From JADZGC01 sp964391595 (GTDB lineage: Bacteria > Patescibacteriota > Saccharimonadia > CAILAD01 > GCA-016700035), in contig CAYMMM010000004.1 in the NCBI GenBank assembly GCA_964391595.1, positions 1 to 44,153 of the forward strand: a DNA stretch of 44,153 bases, written 5' to 3'. Below, in pieces: positions 1 to 7,631 of the stretch. Made by a program: the position numbers and the translations under genes. Each line of letters opens with the position of its first letter. The first letter of the stretch is position 1. Below the pieces are notes generated by a model. That model was given only the letters and a program-made list of their open reading frames with translations. It made no database searches and was not told the origin of the DNA.

Positions 1-16
1 AAGCTTGGTTCAGAAG

Positions 17-50
17 CAAAACCCCCTATCTCTCGAGATCGGGGGTTTTG
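17..50. terminator. Bidirectional intrinsic terminator
   Basis: A 10-bp perfect stem (CAAAACCCCC with GGGGGTTTTG) encloses an inner ATCT/AGAT pairing with a CTCG loop. The A tract and T tract on the two flanks let it work in both directions. It lies just beyond the stop codon of the minus-strand gene at 55-651. Confidence 0.85.
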
Positions 51-54
51 TGGT

Positions 55-651
55 TTATTGCGCTTGTGGAGGCTGGTAGTTATCGCCAAAAGTTAATGGA
101 TCCGGGTACTGACCGGGGTTCTCAGCTCGAGCTGCATTGTAGTCATTTGTCGCTGAGTTCTCGTAGGCTTCACGATAACTTTGTAGATGCTGAGTTCCAC
201 GGTAAATATTAGAATCCGCTTTATCGCCAGCTTGCGTTTGTTCATATCTTAACTGTCTTAAATCTGGCAGTTCCTTAAAGCGTTCTTGTAAAGCTAGACT
301 TGTTTCTGCGTAATGTCGATATTTTTCATTTCCCTCGGGTGTTCGGTCCTCTGAAATAGACTCAATTAGCCTTTCAATAGCCCTGGAGCCTGCTCGAATA
401 TCTTCAATTTCATTCGTGACCTGCTCGATTTGTTCTGAAATACTCGCAAATCGTTCGGCTCCTAATGAATGTCCAGCATAAATCTCATCTGCTACATGTG
501 ACTGAGAGCCATGCGTATCAGGAGATATTTGCATATGCCCTATTTGACGCTCCTCGACTACTGGAGTGTCGCTTAGGTTAGGCGATAAGTCCGGCGTACT
601 ACGTACAAACTCATCATCTCGCTCACCACGTGGCTCATGTGGTTCTAGCAT
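55..651 (-). CDS. Hypothetical charged coiled-coil protein
   Basis: I do not recognise this 198-residue protein. It has no signal peptide or membrane segment, so it is probably cytoplasmic. Residues 1-60 are polar and look disordered. Residues about 63-145 are rich in Glu, Arg, Gln and Lys and read as alpha-helical coiled coil. The tail from about residue 165 is rich in Asn, Pro and Gln. The ATG is preceded by GGGAGAC, a fair Shine-Dalgarno sequence, and the gene ends at the terminator at 17-50. It is probably transcribed alone: a TGC-TAGAAT extended -10 lies about 50 bases upstream but has no good -35. The function is unknown; a structural or scaffold role is only a guess. Confidence 0.7.
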   Translation of the reverse strand: MLEPHEPRGERDDEFVRSTPDLSPNLSDTPVVEERQIGHMQISPDTHGSQSHVADEIYAGHSLGAERFASISEQIEQVTNEIEDIRAGSRAIERLIESISEDRTPEGNEKYRHYAETSLALQERFKELPDLRQLRYEQTQAGDKADSNIYRGTQHLQSYREAYENSATNDYNAARAENPGQYPDPLTFGDNYQPPQAQ

Positions 652-719
652 ATCTGTTTGTCTCCCGAATTTTATGATTATAAACTTATTACGCTTATTC
701 TAGCATAATTTAGTCAATC

Positions 720-1163
720 TTATTCTTTGACCTTCATCTTATATTGATGTAAAAACTGGGGGAGCAGCTGAATCGCTTGATCGTATTCCAGCTCATGCTC
801 CGCCAAGAATTCAAACCCTGTAATTTTACCAAGCTTCGTACCTGTCAGATCGAGTTTTTTCACCCCAAGCTTACACTGAGAGAAGTCGACTTTCTGCCAT
901 TCGCAATCGATAAATGATACTGACATAAACTCTGAGCCAGCGAAATCCACATCATCAAAGATACAATTACGAAACTCGACCTGCTTGAAGTGACTCAGGC
1001 GCCAATTCACGACTGAGAATTTACAGTCTTCAAATATCGATTCGACCACATAGCTATCGTATGCCTCAATTGCTGCATAACGGCAATCGAGGACGTGCTG
1101 CTGATGCCAGCTAGTGCGAACGAGCTTCTGATCTATGAACTGCTTGTGCGCAAGCTTGAGCAC
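720..1163 (-). CDS. Pentapeptide-repeat protein
   Basis: This 147-residue protein has a run of five-residue repeats with Phe or Leu at the centre of each (FEDCKF, FRNCIFDDVDF, FIDCEW, VDFSQCKL, LDLTGTKL) spanning residues about 43-110. Such repeats build a right-handed quadrilateral beta-helix. A short helical segment follows. Family members range from DNA-mimic gyrase protectors to proteins of unknown role, and nothing here singles one out. It starts with GTG, whose last base chain overlaps the slipin stop (TAGTG), so it is translationally coupled to the upstream slipin gene. It is much shorter than typical Qnr-type gyrase protectors, so a gyrase role is not claimed. Confidence 0.75.
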   Translation of the reverse strand: MLKLAHKQFIDQKLVRTSWHQQHVLDCRYAAIEAYDSYVVESIFEDCKFSVVNWRLSHFKQVEFRNCIFDDVDFAGSEFMSVSFIDCEWQKVDFSQCKLGVKKLDLTGTKLGKITGFEFLAEHELEYDQAIQLLPQFLHQYKMKVKE

Positions 1164-1942
1164 TACTTCTTGGGTGTATCGAGCTTAATATTCTCTAGTG
1201 CGAAGAACTTATTGATATCATCCGTAGTTGGCAAAAACTGATTTGGGAAGATGATCGTCGAGTTCTTCTCAACTGCGATCTCGGAGAGGGTCTGAAGATT
1301 ACGTAATTGCAATGCAACGGGATGCTGAGCGATCTGATCGGCAGCTTGAGTCAATTTATCAACCGCAGCCAATTCTCCCTCGGCAGCAATGACCTTGGCG
1401 CGCTTCTCACGCTCGGCCTCAGCCTCCTTCGCCATAGCCCGCTGCATACTCTCCGGAAGCTGGATGTCCTTGATCTCCACGATGCTCACCTGTACGCCCC
1501 ACTCTTCGGTTTGCTTGTCAATCACAGCCTTGATTTGCTCGTTGATCTTGGTCGTCTGAGACAGTACGTCATCAAGCACAAACTGGCCGGCGATATTACG
1601 CACGCTTGTCTGTGCGATTTGATTTACGGCACTCGCCACATCCTGGATAGCTACCAGGGCCTTTGTGGCATCGACCACCTTGTAATACGCTACGGCTGCG
1701 ACATCAATAGATACATTATCGCGAGTGATAATCTTCTGACTTGCGATCGGCATGGTCACCGTCTGCAAGCGCACTTTGCGCATCTGATCGATAATTGGAA
1801 TAATCCACGTGAGTCCCGGGCCGCGCTCGCTAACCACGCGACCAAGCCGGAAGACGACACCCTTCTCATACTGCTGGACCACCTTCAAGCCCGCGAAGAG
1901 GAGAATCAGACCCAAGACTATAAGTACAAATATAAAATCCAT
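1163..1942 (-). CDS. Slipin / stomatin-like SPFH membrane protein
   Basis: This 259-residue protein has one N-terminal membrane anchor (residues about 3-20) followed by an SPFH (band 7) domain. Family signatures include VVQQYEKGVVFRLGR near residue 22, the GPGL...PIID stretch, and the Ala/Glu-rich coiled region AKEAEAEREKRAKVIAAEGE at about 170-189. Slipins form membrane-bound oligomeric cages and organise membrane microdomains or regulate proteases. In many bacteria they sit beside an NfeD protease partner, but none is seen here; the partner gene is a pentapeptide protein. The ATG has a good AAAGGAAT ribosome site. A sigma70-type promoter lies at 1967-1994. Confidence 0.9.
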   Translation of the reverse strand: MDFIFVLIVLGLILLFAGLKVVQQYEKGVVFRLGRVVSERGPGLTWIIPIIDQMRKVRLQTVTMPIASQKIITRDNVSIDVAAVAYYKVVDATKALVAIQDVASAVNQIAQTSVRNIAGQFVLDDVLSQTTKINEQIKAVIDKQTEEWGVQVSIVEIKDIQLPESMQRAMAKEAEAEREKRAKVIAAEGELAAVDKLTQAADQIAQHPVALQLRNLQTLSEIAVEKNSTIIFPNQFLPTTDDINKFFALENIKLDTPKK

Positions 1943-1966
1943 GCCATTCCTTTCGATTATGATTCA

Positions 1967-1994
1967 AGCATACTCTGATCTTACTCTGAATCAA
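1967..1994 (-). promoter_or_regulatory. Promoter of slipin-pentapeptide operon
   Basis: On the minus strand the -35 is TTGATT (1989-1994) and the -10 is TATGCT (1967-1972), with a 16-bp spacer. The predicted leader of about 20 bases contains AAAGGAAT before the ATG at 1942. Confidence 0.6.
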
Positions 1995-2002
1995 GGCTGA
2001 AG

Positions 2003-2028
2003 GTGCCCCTAACCTACGCTAGGGGCAC
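2003..2028. terminator. Hairpin after the radical SAM gene
   Basis: A perfect 9-bp stem, GTGCCCCTA/TAGGGGCAC, has an 8-base loop and lies just past the stop codon of the gene at 2035-2919. It has no clear U tract in either direction, so it may be a weak or factor-assisted terminator. Confidence 0.5.
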
Positions 2029-2034
2029 ATGAGA

Positions 2035-2919
2035 TTATTCTGAGCGAACAAACATCCCGCACGATGCGAAAACGTCAGGTCCGACACGGCTGATCACGTT
2101 GACCTGACTCTCCGGGAAGGCTTGCTTGAGTGCCCTGACACACCGCGAAAGATCTTCGGTCTCACAGCCATGATCATCAGAGAATGGGTTGTAACGGACG
2201 ACATTCCAATCTACACGGAGGCCGTAGCCACGCACCATATCACCCAGCACAGCTAGAGCAGCTGGATCATCATTCTCACCGCTAATGAATGCTCCGTGCA
2301 AAATAATGATCTTGCGACTTTCTACCTGCCAATCGGTCAAGATGCGGAGCGCCTGGGGGACAGTCATGGCACGTGGCAACCACTCATCGCGAAAACCGTC
2401 TTCAACAGAATAGACGGAGTAATACAGATCCGGCGTCCAGCTCCCGAATATTGCGCTCAACGACAGGCTACGCAAAGCCTGTGGCATGATCGTGGAGATC
2501 TTAACCCGGGCATCAAAGCCGTATCGGGCAGCTAGCACATGAAGTCGGCGCAATAGCTCAGGCGCTTCAGCTATGAAAAGAGCATTATCAAAGAAATCCC
2601 CTCGAGCCATGAAGCTATAGTCGACGCCCACAATCGGCGCAATAGCACCACCTTCAACTGCCTCTTGCAGATAGCGCAAGACAGTCTCTGCTTGGTGCAG
2701 TGTCTCATCCAGGGTCAGATTAATCGCCTGAGACTGCCCACTCTGCGTCAGGTGACACATCTTGCACCTCATCGCACATCCACTCTTGGAGCTCAAATAG
2801 ATGATGGCGCGATCCTCGCGACGCCGCACGTAGCGCGCCTCCACACTACCGACCCTGTGTCGCCAGACAAAATTCACCGACGAATCATGTTGGCTCTCTA
2901 GAACTGTAAGTTCCCTCAT
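2035..2919 (-). CDS. RlmN/Cfr-like radical SAM protein, N-terminally short
   Basis: This 294-residue protein aligns by eye with the catalytic half of RlmN, the 23S rRNA A2503/tRNA A37 C2-methyltransferase. The CX3CX2C iron-sulfur motif is C48-C52-C55. RlmN blocks follow in order: MARGDFFDN (104-112, for MGMGEPLLN), KISTIMP (140-146), ILHGAFISGENDD, and WNVVRYNPF. The end has SCG with C287 at the place of the methyl-carrying cysteine (C355 in E. coli). The N-terminal accessory domain (about 90 residues) is missing. The other conserved cysteine, seven residues before the CX3CX2C motif (C118 in E. coli), is Tyr41 here. It may be an RlmN with altered chemistry or an RlmN-derived enzyme with another substrate. 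A GGGAGAG ribosome site precedes the ATG. Confidence 0.8.
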   Translation of the reverse strand: MRELTVLESQHDSSVNFVWRHRVGSVEARYVRRREDRAIIYLSSKSGCAMRCKMCHLTQSGQSQAINLTLDETLHQAETVLRYLQEAVEGGAIAPIVGVDYSFMARGDFFDNALFIAEAPELLRRLHVLAARYGFDARVKISTIMPQALRSLSLSAIFGSWTPDLYYSVYSVEDGFRDEWLPRAMTVPQALRILTDWQVESRKIIILHGAFISGENDDPAALAVLGDMVRGYGLRVDWNVVRYNPFSDDHGCETEDLSRCVRALKQAFPESQVNVISRVGPDVFASCGMFVRSE

Positions 2920-2963
2920 TACTCTCCCTGATATAAGGTACGATTACGAACACTATGCGAACT

Positions 2964-2993
2964 ATTGTACCACCTTGCTCAGACCCTCCGCAA
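2964..2993 (-). promoter_or_regulatory. Promoter of RlmN-like gene
   Basis: On the minus strand the -35 is TTGCGG (2988-2993) and the -10 is TACAAT (2964-2969), with an 18-bp spacer. The leader of about 38 bases ends in a GGGAGAG ribosome site. Confidence 0.55.
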
Positions 2994-3016
2994 GTCCCCA
3001 GCTCGCCTTCGCGCAC

Positions 3017-3050
3017 GTCAATGAGCGATCCCTAGACATCACTCATTGAC
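3017..3050. repeat. Inverted repeat overlapping the rpmE -35
   Basis: Perfect 9-bp arms GTCAATGAG (3017-3025) and CTCATTGAC (3042-3050) are separated by 16 bp. The right arm covers most of the TTGACC -35 hexamer of the rpmE promoter, as an operator would. Confidence 0.6.
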
Positions 3051-3074
3051 CAAGTTATCACTATCTGGTATCAT
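3046..3074 (+). promoter_or_regulatory. rpmE promoter, leaderless type
   Basis: TTGACC (3046-3051), a 17-bp spacer and TATCAT (3069-3074), with an extended -10 TGG just before the hexamer. Only 9 bases separate the -10 from the rpmE ATG, so the transcript should begin about 2-3 bases before the start codon. Confidence 0.75.
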
Positions 3075-3083
3075 GGTCGGGTT

Positions 3084-3428
3084 ATGAAAGCCAATATTCA
3101 TCCAGATTGGGTTGAGACCAAGGTTACTTGCCTCGGTTGCGACACGACATTTATGAGCCACTCTACTGTGCCAGAAATCACGGTCGAAATCTGCTCAAAT
3201 TGTCACCCATTTTATACCGGTAAGCAGAAGCTCGTTGACACGGCTGGTCGTGTTGATCGCTTTGAAGCACTCCGCAAAAAGTCTGCCGAGAAGCAAAAGA
3301 CTGCTGCGCCAAAGAAGGCAAAATCTGAAAAGGTCACGAAGACCAAAGCTACGCTTGCAGACATCAAAAAAGAGCTCAAGACCGATACTGTTGATGCTCC
3401 TGCCGAGACTCCACAAGCCGACAAATAA
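3084..3428 (+). CDS. rpmE: 50S ribosomal protein bL31
   Basis: Ribosomal protein bL31 of the large subunit, at the intersubunit bridge near the central protuberance. The N-terminus MKANIHPDWVETKVTCLGC and the paired zinc cysteines C16, C19, C37 and C40 mark the zinc-binding (C+) form. Residues 1-70 are the normal bL31 body. The 45-residue tail is rich in Lys, Ala and Thr and is longer than usual (114 residues against about 70), probably a disordered RNA-contacting extension. The transcript is predicted to be leaderless, with no Shine-Dalgarno sequence before the ATG. A hairpin terminator at 3447-3472 ends the unit before prfA. Confidence 0.97.
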   Translation: MKANIHPDWVETKVTCLGCDTTFMSHSTVPEITVEICSNCHPFYTGKQKLVDTAGRVDRFEALRKKSAEKQKTAAPKKAKSEKVTKTKATLADIKKELKTDTVDAPAETPQADK

Positions 3429-3446
3429 CTATCGTCAGCTACGCAT

Positions 3447-3472
3447 GCGACGCCTCCCTATGGGCGTCGTTT
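3447..3472 (+). terminator. rpmE terminator
   Basis: The stem CGACGCC/GGCGTCG (3448-3454 and 3463-3469) has an 8-base loop and is followed by TTT. It ends 15 bases before the prfA -10 hexamer. Confidence 0.65.
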
Positions 3473-3483
3473 CGCGTATAACC

Positions 3484-3492
3484 TGATACAAT
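3484..3492 (+). promoter_or_regulatory. prfA extended -10 promoter, short leader
   Basis: TGA-TACAAT forms an extended -10 (hexamer 3487-3492) without a strong -35. The ATG follows 13 bases after the hexamer, which leaves a leader of about six bases. Confidence 0.55.
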
Positions 3493-3505
3493 CAAGAGTG
3501 AAACT

Positions 3506-4567
3506 ATGATAGATCAAGCCGTTATCGACAAGACGAAGGCACGACTCGATGAGCTCGCCGCAGAACTCGCCAAGCCTGAAGTATATGCCAGCTCTAGAGC
3601 CGGAGCACTTGTGAACGAGCAACGTGAGCTAACCGATAAGCTCGCGCTGTTTGAAGCAGTCCAGAAGACAGAGACCGAGCTAAAGGATGCTCGCGCACTG
3701 CTAAGCGACGCGGAGATGGGAGCACTCGCTAGAGAAGAGATCCCACGGCTTGAGGCACAACTAACTGAGCTTCAAAACAAGGTACGCCTAGCGCTTGTGC
3801 CGACAGATCCGCATGACAATAAAACAGCCATCATCGAGATCAGAGCTGGAGCGGGTGGTGATGAGAGTTCGCTCTTCGCCGGAGAGCTCGCGCGCCTCTA
3901 TGCGCGTTTCGCTGAAACCCACGGCCTGAAGCTCACCATGCTCTCAGGTAGCCCAAACGAAGTCGGCGGCTATAAGGAAGTCATATTTGAAGCCAGTGGC
4001 GCTCAAGCCTACGGGCAGTTCAAGTACGAATCTGGTGTGCATCGGGTGCAACGCGTACCTGCGACCGAGTCACAAGGAAGAATCCATACCTCCACTGTCA
4101 CCGTCGCGGTTCTCCCAGAAGCCGAGGAGACCGAGATCGAGATCGCCGATAATGAAATTCGCGTCGATGTCTATCGTTCGAGCGGAAATGGCGGCCAGAG
4201 CGTAAACACCACTGACTCGGCCGTGCGCTTGACTCACCTTCCAACTGGCATTGTCGTAACCTGTCAGGATGAAAAAAGCCAGATCAAAAACCGCGCCAAG
4301 GCTATGCAGGTTTTGCGCTCACGCCTGCTTGCACTCGAGGAAGAAAAGCGTCGGCAAGAGCTTGGAGACGCACGTTTGAGTCAAATTGGCACTGGCGATC
4401 GATCAGAGAAGATACGTACATATAACTTCCCCCAAGACCGCATCACTGATCATCGTATAGGCTTTACTACCCATGGTCTCACCCGTTTCATGGATGGTGA
4501 GATTGACGAACATCACGCCGCTCTCAAGGAAGCCGATATTGAGCGAGCACTCGAGCAGCAAGCGTAA
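3506..4567 (+). CDS. prfA: Peptide chain release factor 1
   Basis: RF1 terminates translation at UAA and UAG. In this 353-residue protein the anticodon-like PxT motif is PAT at residues 185-187, inside VQRVPATESQGRIHTS, which separates RF1 from RF2 (SPF). The catalytic GGQ is at 229-231 in SSGNGGQSVNTTDSA. The length is close to the E. coli protein (360). prmC, the enzyme that methylates the GGQ glutamine, starts one base after the stop codon, so the two are made together. RF1 with TAG and TGA stops in this window fits the standard code; RF2 is not in the window. Confidence 0.98.
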   Translation: MIDQAVIDKTKARLDELAAELAKPEVYASSRAGALVNEQRELTDKLALFEAVQKTETELKDARALLSDAEMGALAREEIPRLEAQLTELQNKVRLALVPTDPHDNKTAIIEIRAGAGGDESSLFAGELARLYARFAETHGLKLTMLSGSPNEVGGYKEVIFEASGAQAYGQFKYESGVHRVQRVPATESQGRIHTSTVTVAVLPEAEETEIEIADNEIRVDVYRSSGNGGQSVNTTDSAVRLTHLPTGIVVTCQDEKSQIKNRAKAMQVLRSRLLALEEEKRRQELGDARLSQIGTGDRSEKIRTYNFPQDRITDHRIGFTTHGLTRFMDGEIDEHHAALKEADIERALEQQA

Positions 4568-4568
4568 A

Positions 4569-5396
4569 ATGACCGTCAAAGAAGCAATACAGCAAGCGAC
4601 TACATCGCTCGCGCAAGCAGAGATATCCGGGGCACGAACTGATGCAGAGCTCATTATCGCGCACGTTGTACAAAAAGACCGTGCCTGGCTCCTCGCACAC
4701 GAAGATGACTCACTGACACAAGAGCAGGTGGAATTGACTACTTCTCTTGTTCAAAAGCGCGTAAGGAGACAGCCATTGAGTTATGTGCTTGGCACACGAG
4801 AATTTGCTAATCTTGACTTCAAAATTGACTCACGTGCACTCACACCAAGAGTCGAAACTGAGACTATCGTCGAACAAGTCATCAAACAGGCTCCACAAGC
4901 AGCTCACGTATTGGATGTTGGCACCGGATCGGGAGCAATGGCCATATCGCTTAAATACCATCGACCAGACCTAGTGCTAACCGCAAGCGAGATATCGGCC
5001 GATGCGCTTGCACTTGCGCGCGAAAATGTCGAGGCCATTCTCAAAGACAAGCACGCCATCACTTTCGTAGAATCCAACTTACTTGCGTCTATAGAAGGAA
5101 TATTCGACATCATCGTCGCGAACCTACCATACGTCACTCGCTCGATGGAGCTTCTCCCTGAAGTTCAGGCCGAGCCTGATATTGCACTCTTTGGGGGCTC
5201 TGATGATGGTCTAGACCTATATCGATCCTTCTTTACGCAAGTGCCAACACATACTCATGAGGGCACGCAGCTCTGGATAGAATCTGACCCCTGGCAGCAG
5301 CCAGCTCTTATCGAACTAGCAAAGGCCATCGATATGCAGGTCATCTTCCAGGACTATTTCATCTTAGGGTTCATCCGAACTACTACTGGTTCGTAG
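4569..5396 (+). CDS. prmC: Release factor glutamine N5-methyltransferase PrmC
   Basis: PrmC uses S-adenosylmethionine to methylate the Gln of the release-factor GGQ motif. The 275-residue product has the helical N-terminal domain (residues 1-75), the linker PLSYVLGTREFANLDFKI, and a Rossmann fold with the SAM loop DVGTGSGAMA. The usual NPPY catalytic motif is NLPY here, within VANLPYVTRSMELLPEV. The start ATGACCGTC at 4569 is chosen because it gives the family N-terminus and lies one base after the prfA stop; a longer reading would run inside prfA. The last 14 bases overlap the end of the convergent htrA gene. Confidence 0.95.
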   Translation: MTVKEAIQQATTSLAQAEISGARTDAELIIAHVVQKDRAWLLAHEDDSLTQEQVELTTSLVQKRVRRQPLSYVLGTREFANLDFKIDSRALTPRVETETIVEQVIKQAPQAAHVLDVGTGSGAMAISLKYHRPDLVLTASEISADALALARENVEAILKDKHAITFVESNLLASIEGIFDIIVANLPYVTRSMELLPEVQAEPDIALFGGSDDGLDLYRSFFTQVPTHTHEGTQLWIESDPWQQPALIELAKAIDMQVIFQDYFILGFIRTTTGS

Positions 5397-6546
5397 GACT
5401 TGCCTCAAGAGTAACCTTGGCCGTCTGCTCCTTGCCATCTCGATAGTATTTCACCTCGACAGATTGACCGACTTTAAACTGCACAATCACATTCGAAAGT
5501 GGCGATTGAGTGTTCACATCCTTGTCGCCGATCTTTGTAATGATATCCCCTTCACGAAGTCCGGCTTTTTGTGCAGGGCTATTTGAGATCACTGCAAGGG
5601 TCTGATCATCGCCTCGCAACAAAGCGCCTTCTTTGATCGGTAAGTTATTGCGTTGCGCGAAGGCTTGGGTAAGCATGACATACCGTACACCTAGATATGG
5701 ACGCTCGATCTTGCCGGTACTCTTGACCGTATCAAGTGTGGACTTTACTTCGTTTATCGGAATTGCGAAGCCGATGTTTTGCGCATTCTGACCTGCTATA
5801 GCGGTGTTTATCCCGATAATCTGCCCGTCGATATTTAAGAGCGGACCACCTGAGTTGCCGGGATTGATCGCCGCGTCAGTCTGGAAGAGGTTAGACAGGC
5901 GCTCGGTACCACCACTGCCATCCGAAGCCTCGATAGGGCGGCTCTTACCACTTATCACGCCGGTCGTAACAGTATTCGCGAACTGACCGAGCGCATTACC
6001 AATAGCCACCACCTTTTGCCCAACTTCCACCTTGTCACTATCACCCAGTTCAGCTGCCTGAAGCCCCGTCGCCTCGACTCGGAGATACGCGATATCATTC
6101 GACGGATCTGTCGCGACGAGCTTCCCGTCGTATTGCTTACCATCGGTGAGTGTCACCGTGAAGGTACTCGCACCCTCGACAACGTGCTTGTTTGTCAGAA
6201 TCAGTCCATCGCTCGTCACAATCACGCCTGTACCTGCTCCTTGCTGCGACTGATTGAGCCCAAAGATGCTTTGTACTCGACTACTTGTATTGATACTTAC
6301 GACGGATGCGCCAACCTTTTTGACGAGATCGATCGTAGCCGAGTTCTCTTGAAGTGTGACTTGCTTATTCTGCGCTACTGGATTTGCAACCGGTGTAGTA
6401 CGCGTCGCAAATCCATATAGGCCAGCACCCATGACACCGGATATAAACGAGACTAATACGAGCATCGTCAGCGATGGCGCACCTTGTTTGTTCTTGCGCT
6501 TTCGTGAACGTGCGCTCACTGGTGTTGGTGTTGATTGCTGTTCCAC
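5383..6546 (-). CDS. HtrA/DegP-family serine protease with PDZ domain
   Basis: Envelope quality-control protease of 387 residues. A basic cytoplasmic N-terminus is followed by one membrane helix (about 26-47), which anchors it with the protease domain outside. The catalytic triad is His121 (LTNKHVVEG), Asp151 (SNDIAYLRV) and Ser232 (NPGNSGGPL). One PDZ domain occupies about 285-380 (ALLRGDDQ...SPAQKAGLREGDIITKIG). The start is GTG, preceded by GGAGGG at good spacing, with TAAAAT/TATAAT hexamers upstream. It is probably monocistronic. In an epibiont it could also process surface or host-contact proteins; that part is inference. Confidence 0.95.
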   Translation of the reverse strand: MEQQSTPTPVSARSRKRKNKQGAPSLTMLVLVSFISGVMGAGLYGFATRTTPVANPVAQNKQVTLQENSATIDLVKKVGASVVSINTSSRVQSIFGLNQSQQGAGTGVIVTSDGLILTNKHVVEGASTFTVTLTDGKQYDGKLVATDPSNDIAYLRVEATGLQAAELGDSDKVEVGQKVVAIGNALGQFANTVTTGVISGKSRPIEASDGSGGTERLSNLFQTDAAINPGNSGGPLLNIDGQIIGINTAIAGQNAQNIGFAIPINEVKSTLDTVKSTGKIERPYLGVRYVMLTQAFAQRNNLPIKEGALLRGDDQTLAVISNSPAQKAGLREGDIITKIGDKDVNTQSPLSNVIVQFKVGQSVEVKYYRDGKEQTAKVTLEASPTNQ

Positions 6547-6582
6547 ATTCCCTCCAGAATAATCAGATTATATTTTACGCTA

Positions 6583-7419
6583 TTATATCGGCATTAATAA
6601 TAATACTGCCATGATGCATGAGCCGATCACACCGTATTCGAGTACCAAAGCCTTGGTCAAACGCCGTCGGCTATGGAGCTGCAACATATATCCCCAGACA
6701 TAGCCCAGTACAAGAATCATCAGGCTTGAGCGCGTCAAAAGAAGCCCCCAATCCTTAAACGGATTATAAATCGTCAGCGCAAAGCTCGAGAGCCATACTA
6801 ACTCCAGAGAAACCAGTGCCCAAATGCCGGCGACAAACGAATTATGGTATCCTAATCGCTCCAGCCAATAGTGTGCAATGATGTATTGCCCTACCCACGT
6901 CAGACACATCACCAACCATACCAACTCAGGTACTTGCACGAGCCATAGCCCAGCAACAGTATGACCGAGCACGGCTGAGAGTAGACTGTGAAAGCTTTGA
7001 CTGGCTGTACGCACCGGGTCAAATTGTGCGAGTAAAAAACGCACCTGCCACATCATTGCTCCAAGCAAAATCACCGATCGAACGCCTAGGCTGGTTTGAA
7101 AAGTTGTATCAAGAAGCACCACATAGGCGATTGCAATTGCAACGATTAGGAGAGGCTCCAAGGAACGCATCACGATGACCAGCACTGTACGGTGTGCCAG
7201 TAAGCGTCGCACGGTCCATAGTGTAGACAGCGCAGTGAGCAATAATGCTAGTGGCCAAGCCTGCCGAAGCAGTCCTACGCTCAGAGAAATAGATAGCAAG
7301 AAGATGTGAATGATTAAAGTGCGCTGCGCTAATATAAGTCGAGGCCTATGCTTGGCGGTGAGATTTTTACCGACTCTCTCTGAGCGTGGGCGCTTGTGCG
7401 AAGGCTTGCGATCAGGCAT
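6583..7419 (-). CDS. Multi-pass membrane protein of unknown function
   Basis: I do not recognise this 278-residue protein. A strongly basic N-terminal 30 residues precedes about eight hydrophobic stretches (near residues 33-52, 54-70, 80-103, 112-131, 145-172, 175-190, 198-218 and 230-275). There is no periplasmic domain, catalytic motif or repeated polar residue pattern to suggest transport chemistry. It lies upstream of htrA on the same strand with a 36-bp gap and could be co-transcribed with it. It is divergent from lepB, and the 212-bp gap between them has no convincing minus-strand promoter. Confidence 0.75.
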   Translation of the reverse strand: MPDRKPSHKRPRSERVGKNLTAKHRPRLILAQRTLIIHIFLLSISLSVGLLRQAWPLALLLTALSTLWTVRRLLAHRTVLVIVMRSLEPLLIVAIAIAYVVLLDTTFQTSLGVRSVILLGAMMWQVRFLLAQFDPVRTASQSFHSLLSAVLGHTVAGLWLVQVPELVWLVMCLTWVGQYIIAHYWLERLGYHNSFVAGIWALVSLELVWLSSFALTIYNPFKDWGLLLTRSSLMILVLGYVWGYMLQLHSRRRLTKALVLEYGVIGSCIMAVLLLMPI

Positions 7420-7612
7420 TCGCGTTTCGAACCCTAAACATGCCGAAATACATGGAATTGTTTTGCATTATCGTGATTTCCCCAATCAAATATATGATAT
7501 CAGTTTCATGGGTGCATAAGCTATCTGTGTCTCCCAAAGTCTAAAAAGAGACACGAGTACTATTGCGAGATTTATGGACCGTAACTATGTCGCGCACGTA
7601 CGCGAAAACGGC

Positions 7613-7618
7613 TATACT
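7613..7618 (+). promoter_or_regulatory. lepB -10 element, short leader
   Basis: TATACT lies 13 bases before the ATG at 7632; no strong -35 is seen. It argues against the in-frame upstream TTG at 7563, which would lie before this -10. Confidence 0.45.
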
Positions 7619-7631
7619 AAATAAGATACGT

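Noticed and set aside
720..1163. Pentapeptide protein as a Qnr-like gyrase protector
   Set aside because: Too short and without the loop pattern of Qnr; only the repeat family can be supported.
1307..1978. A 223-codon open frame on the plus strand opposite the slipin gene
   Set aside because: It is a shadow of the high-confidence slipin in codon phase; the product is without family features and no ribosome site precedes it.
7420..7440. A GGTTCGAA string like a tRNA T-loop upstream of the membrane protein gene
   Set aside because: No T-stem, acceptor stem or anticodon arm can be built around it.
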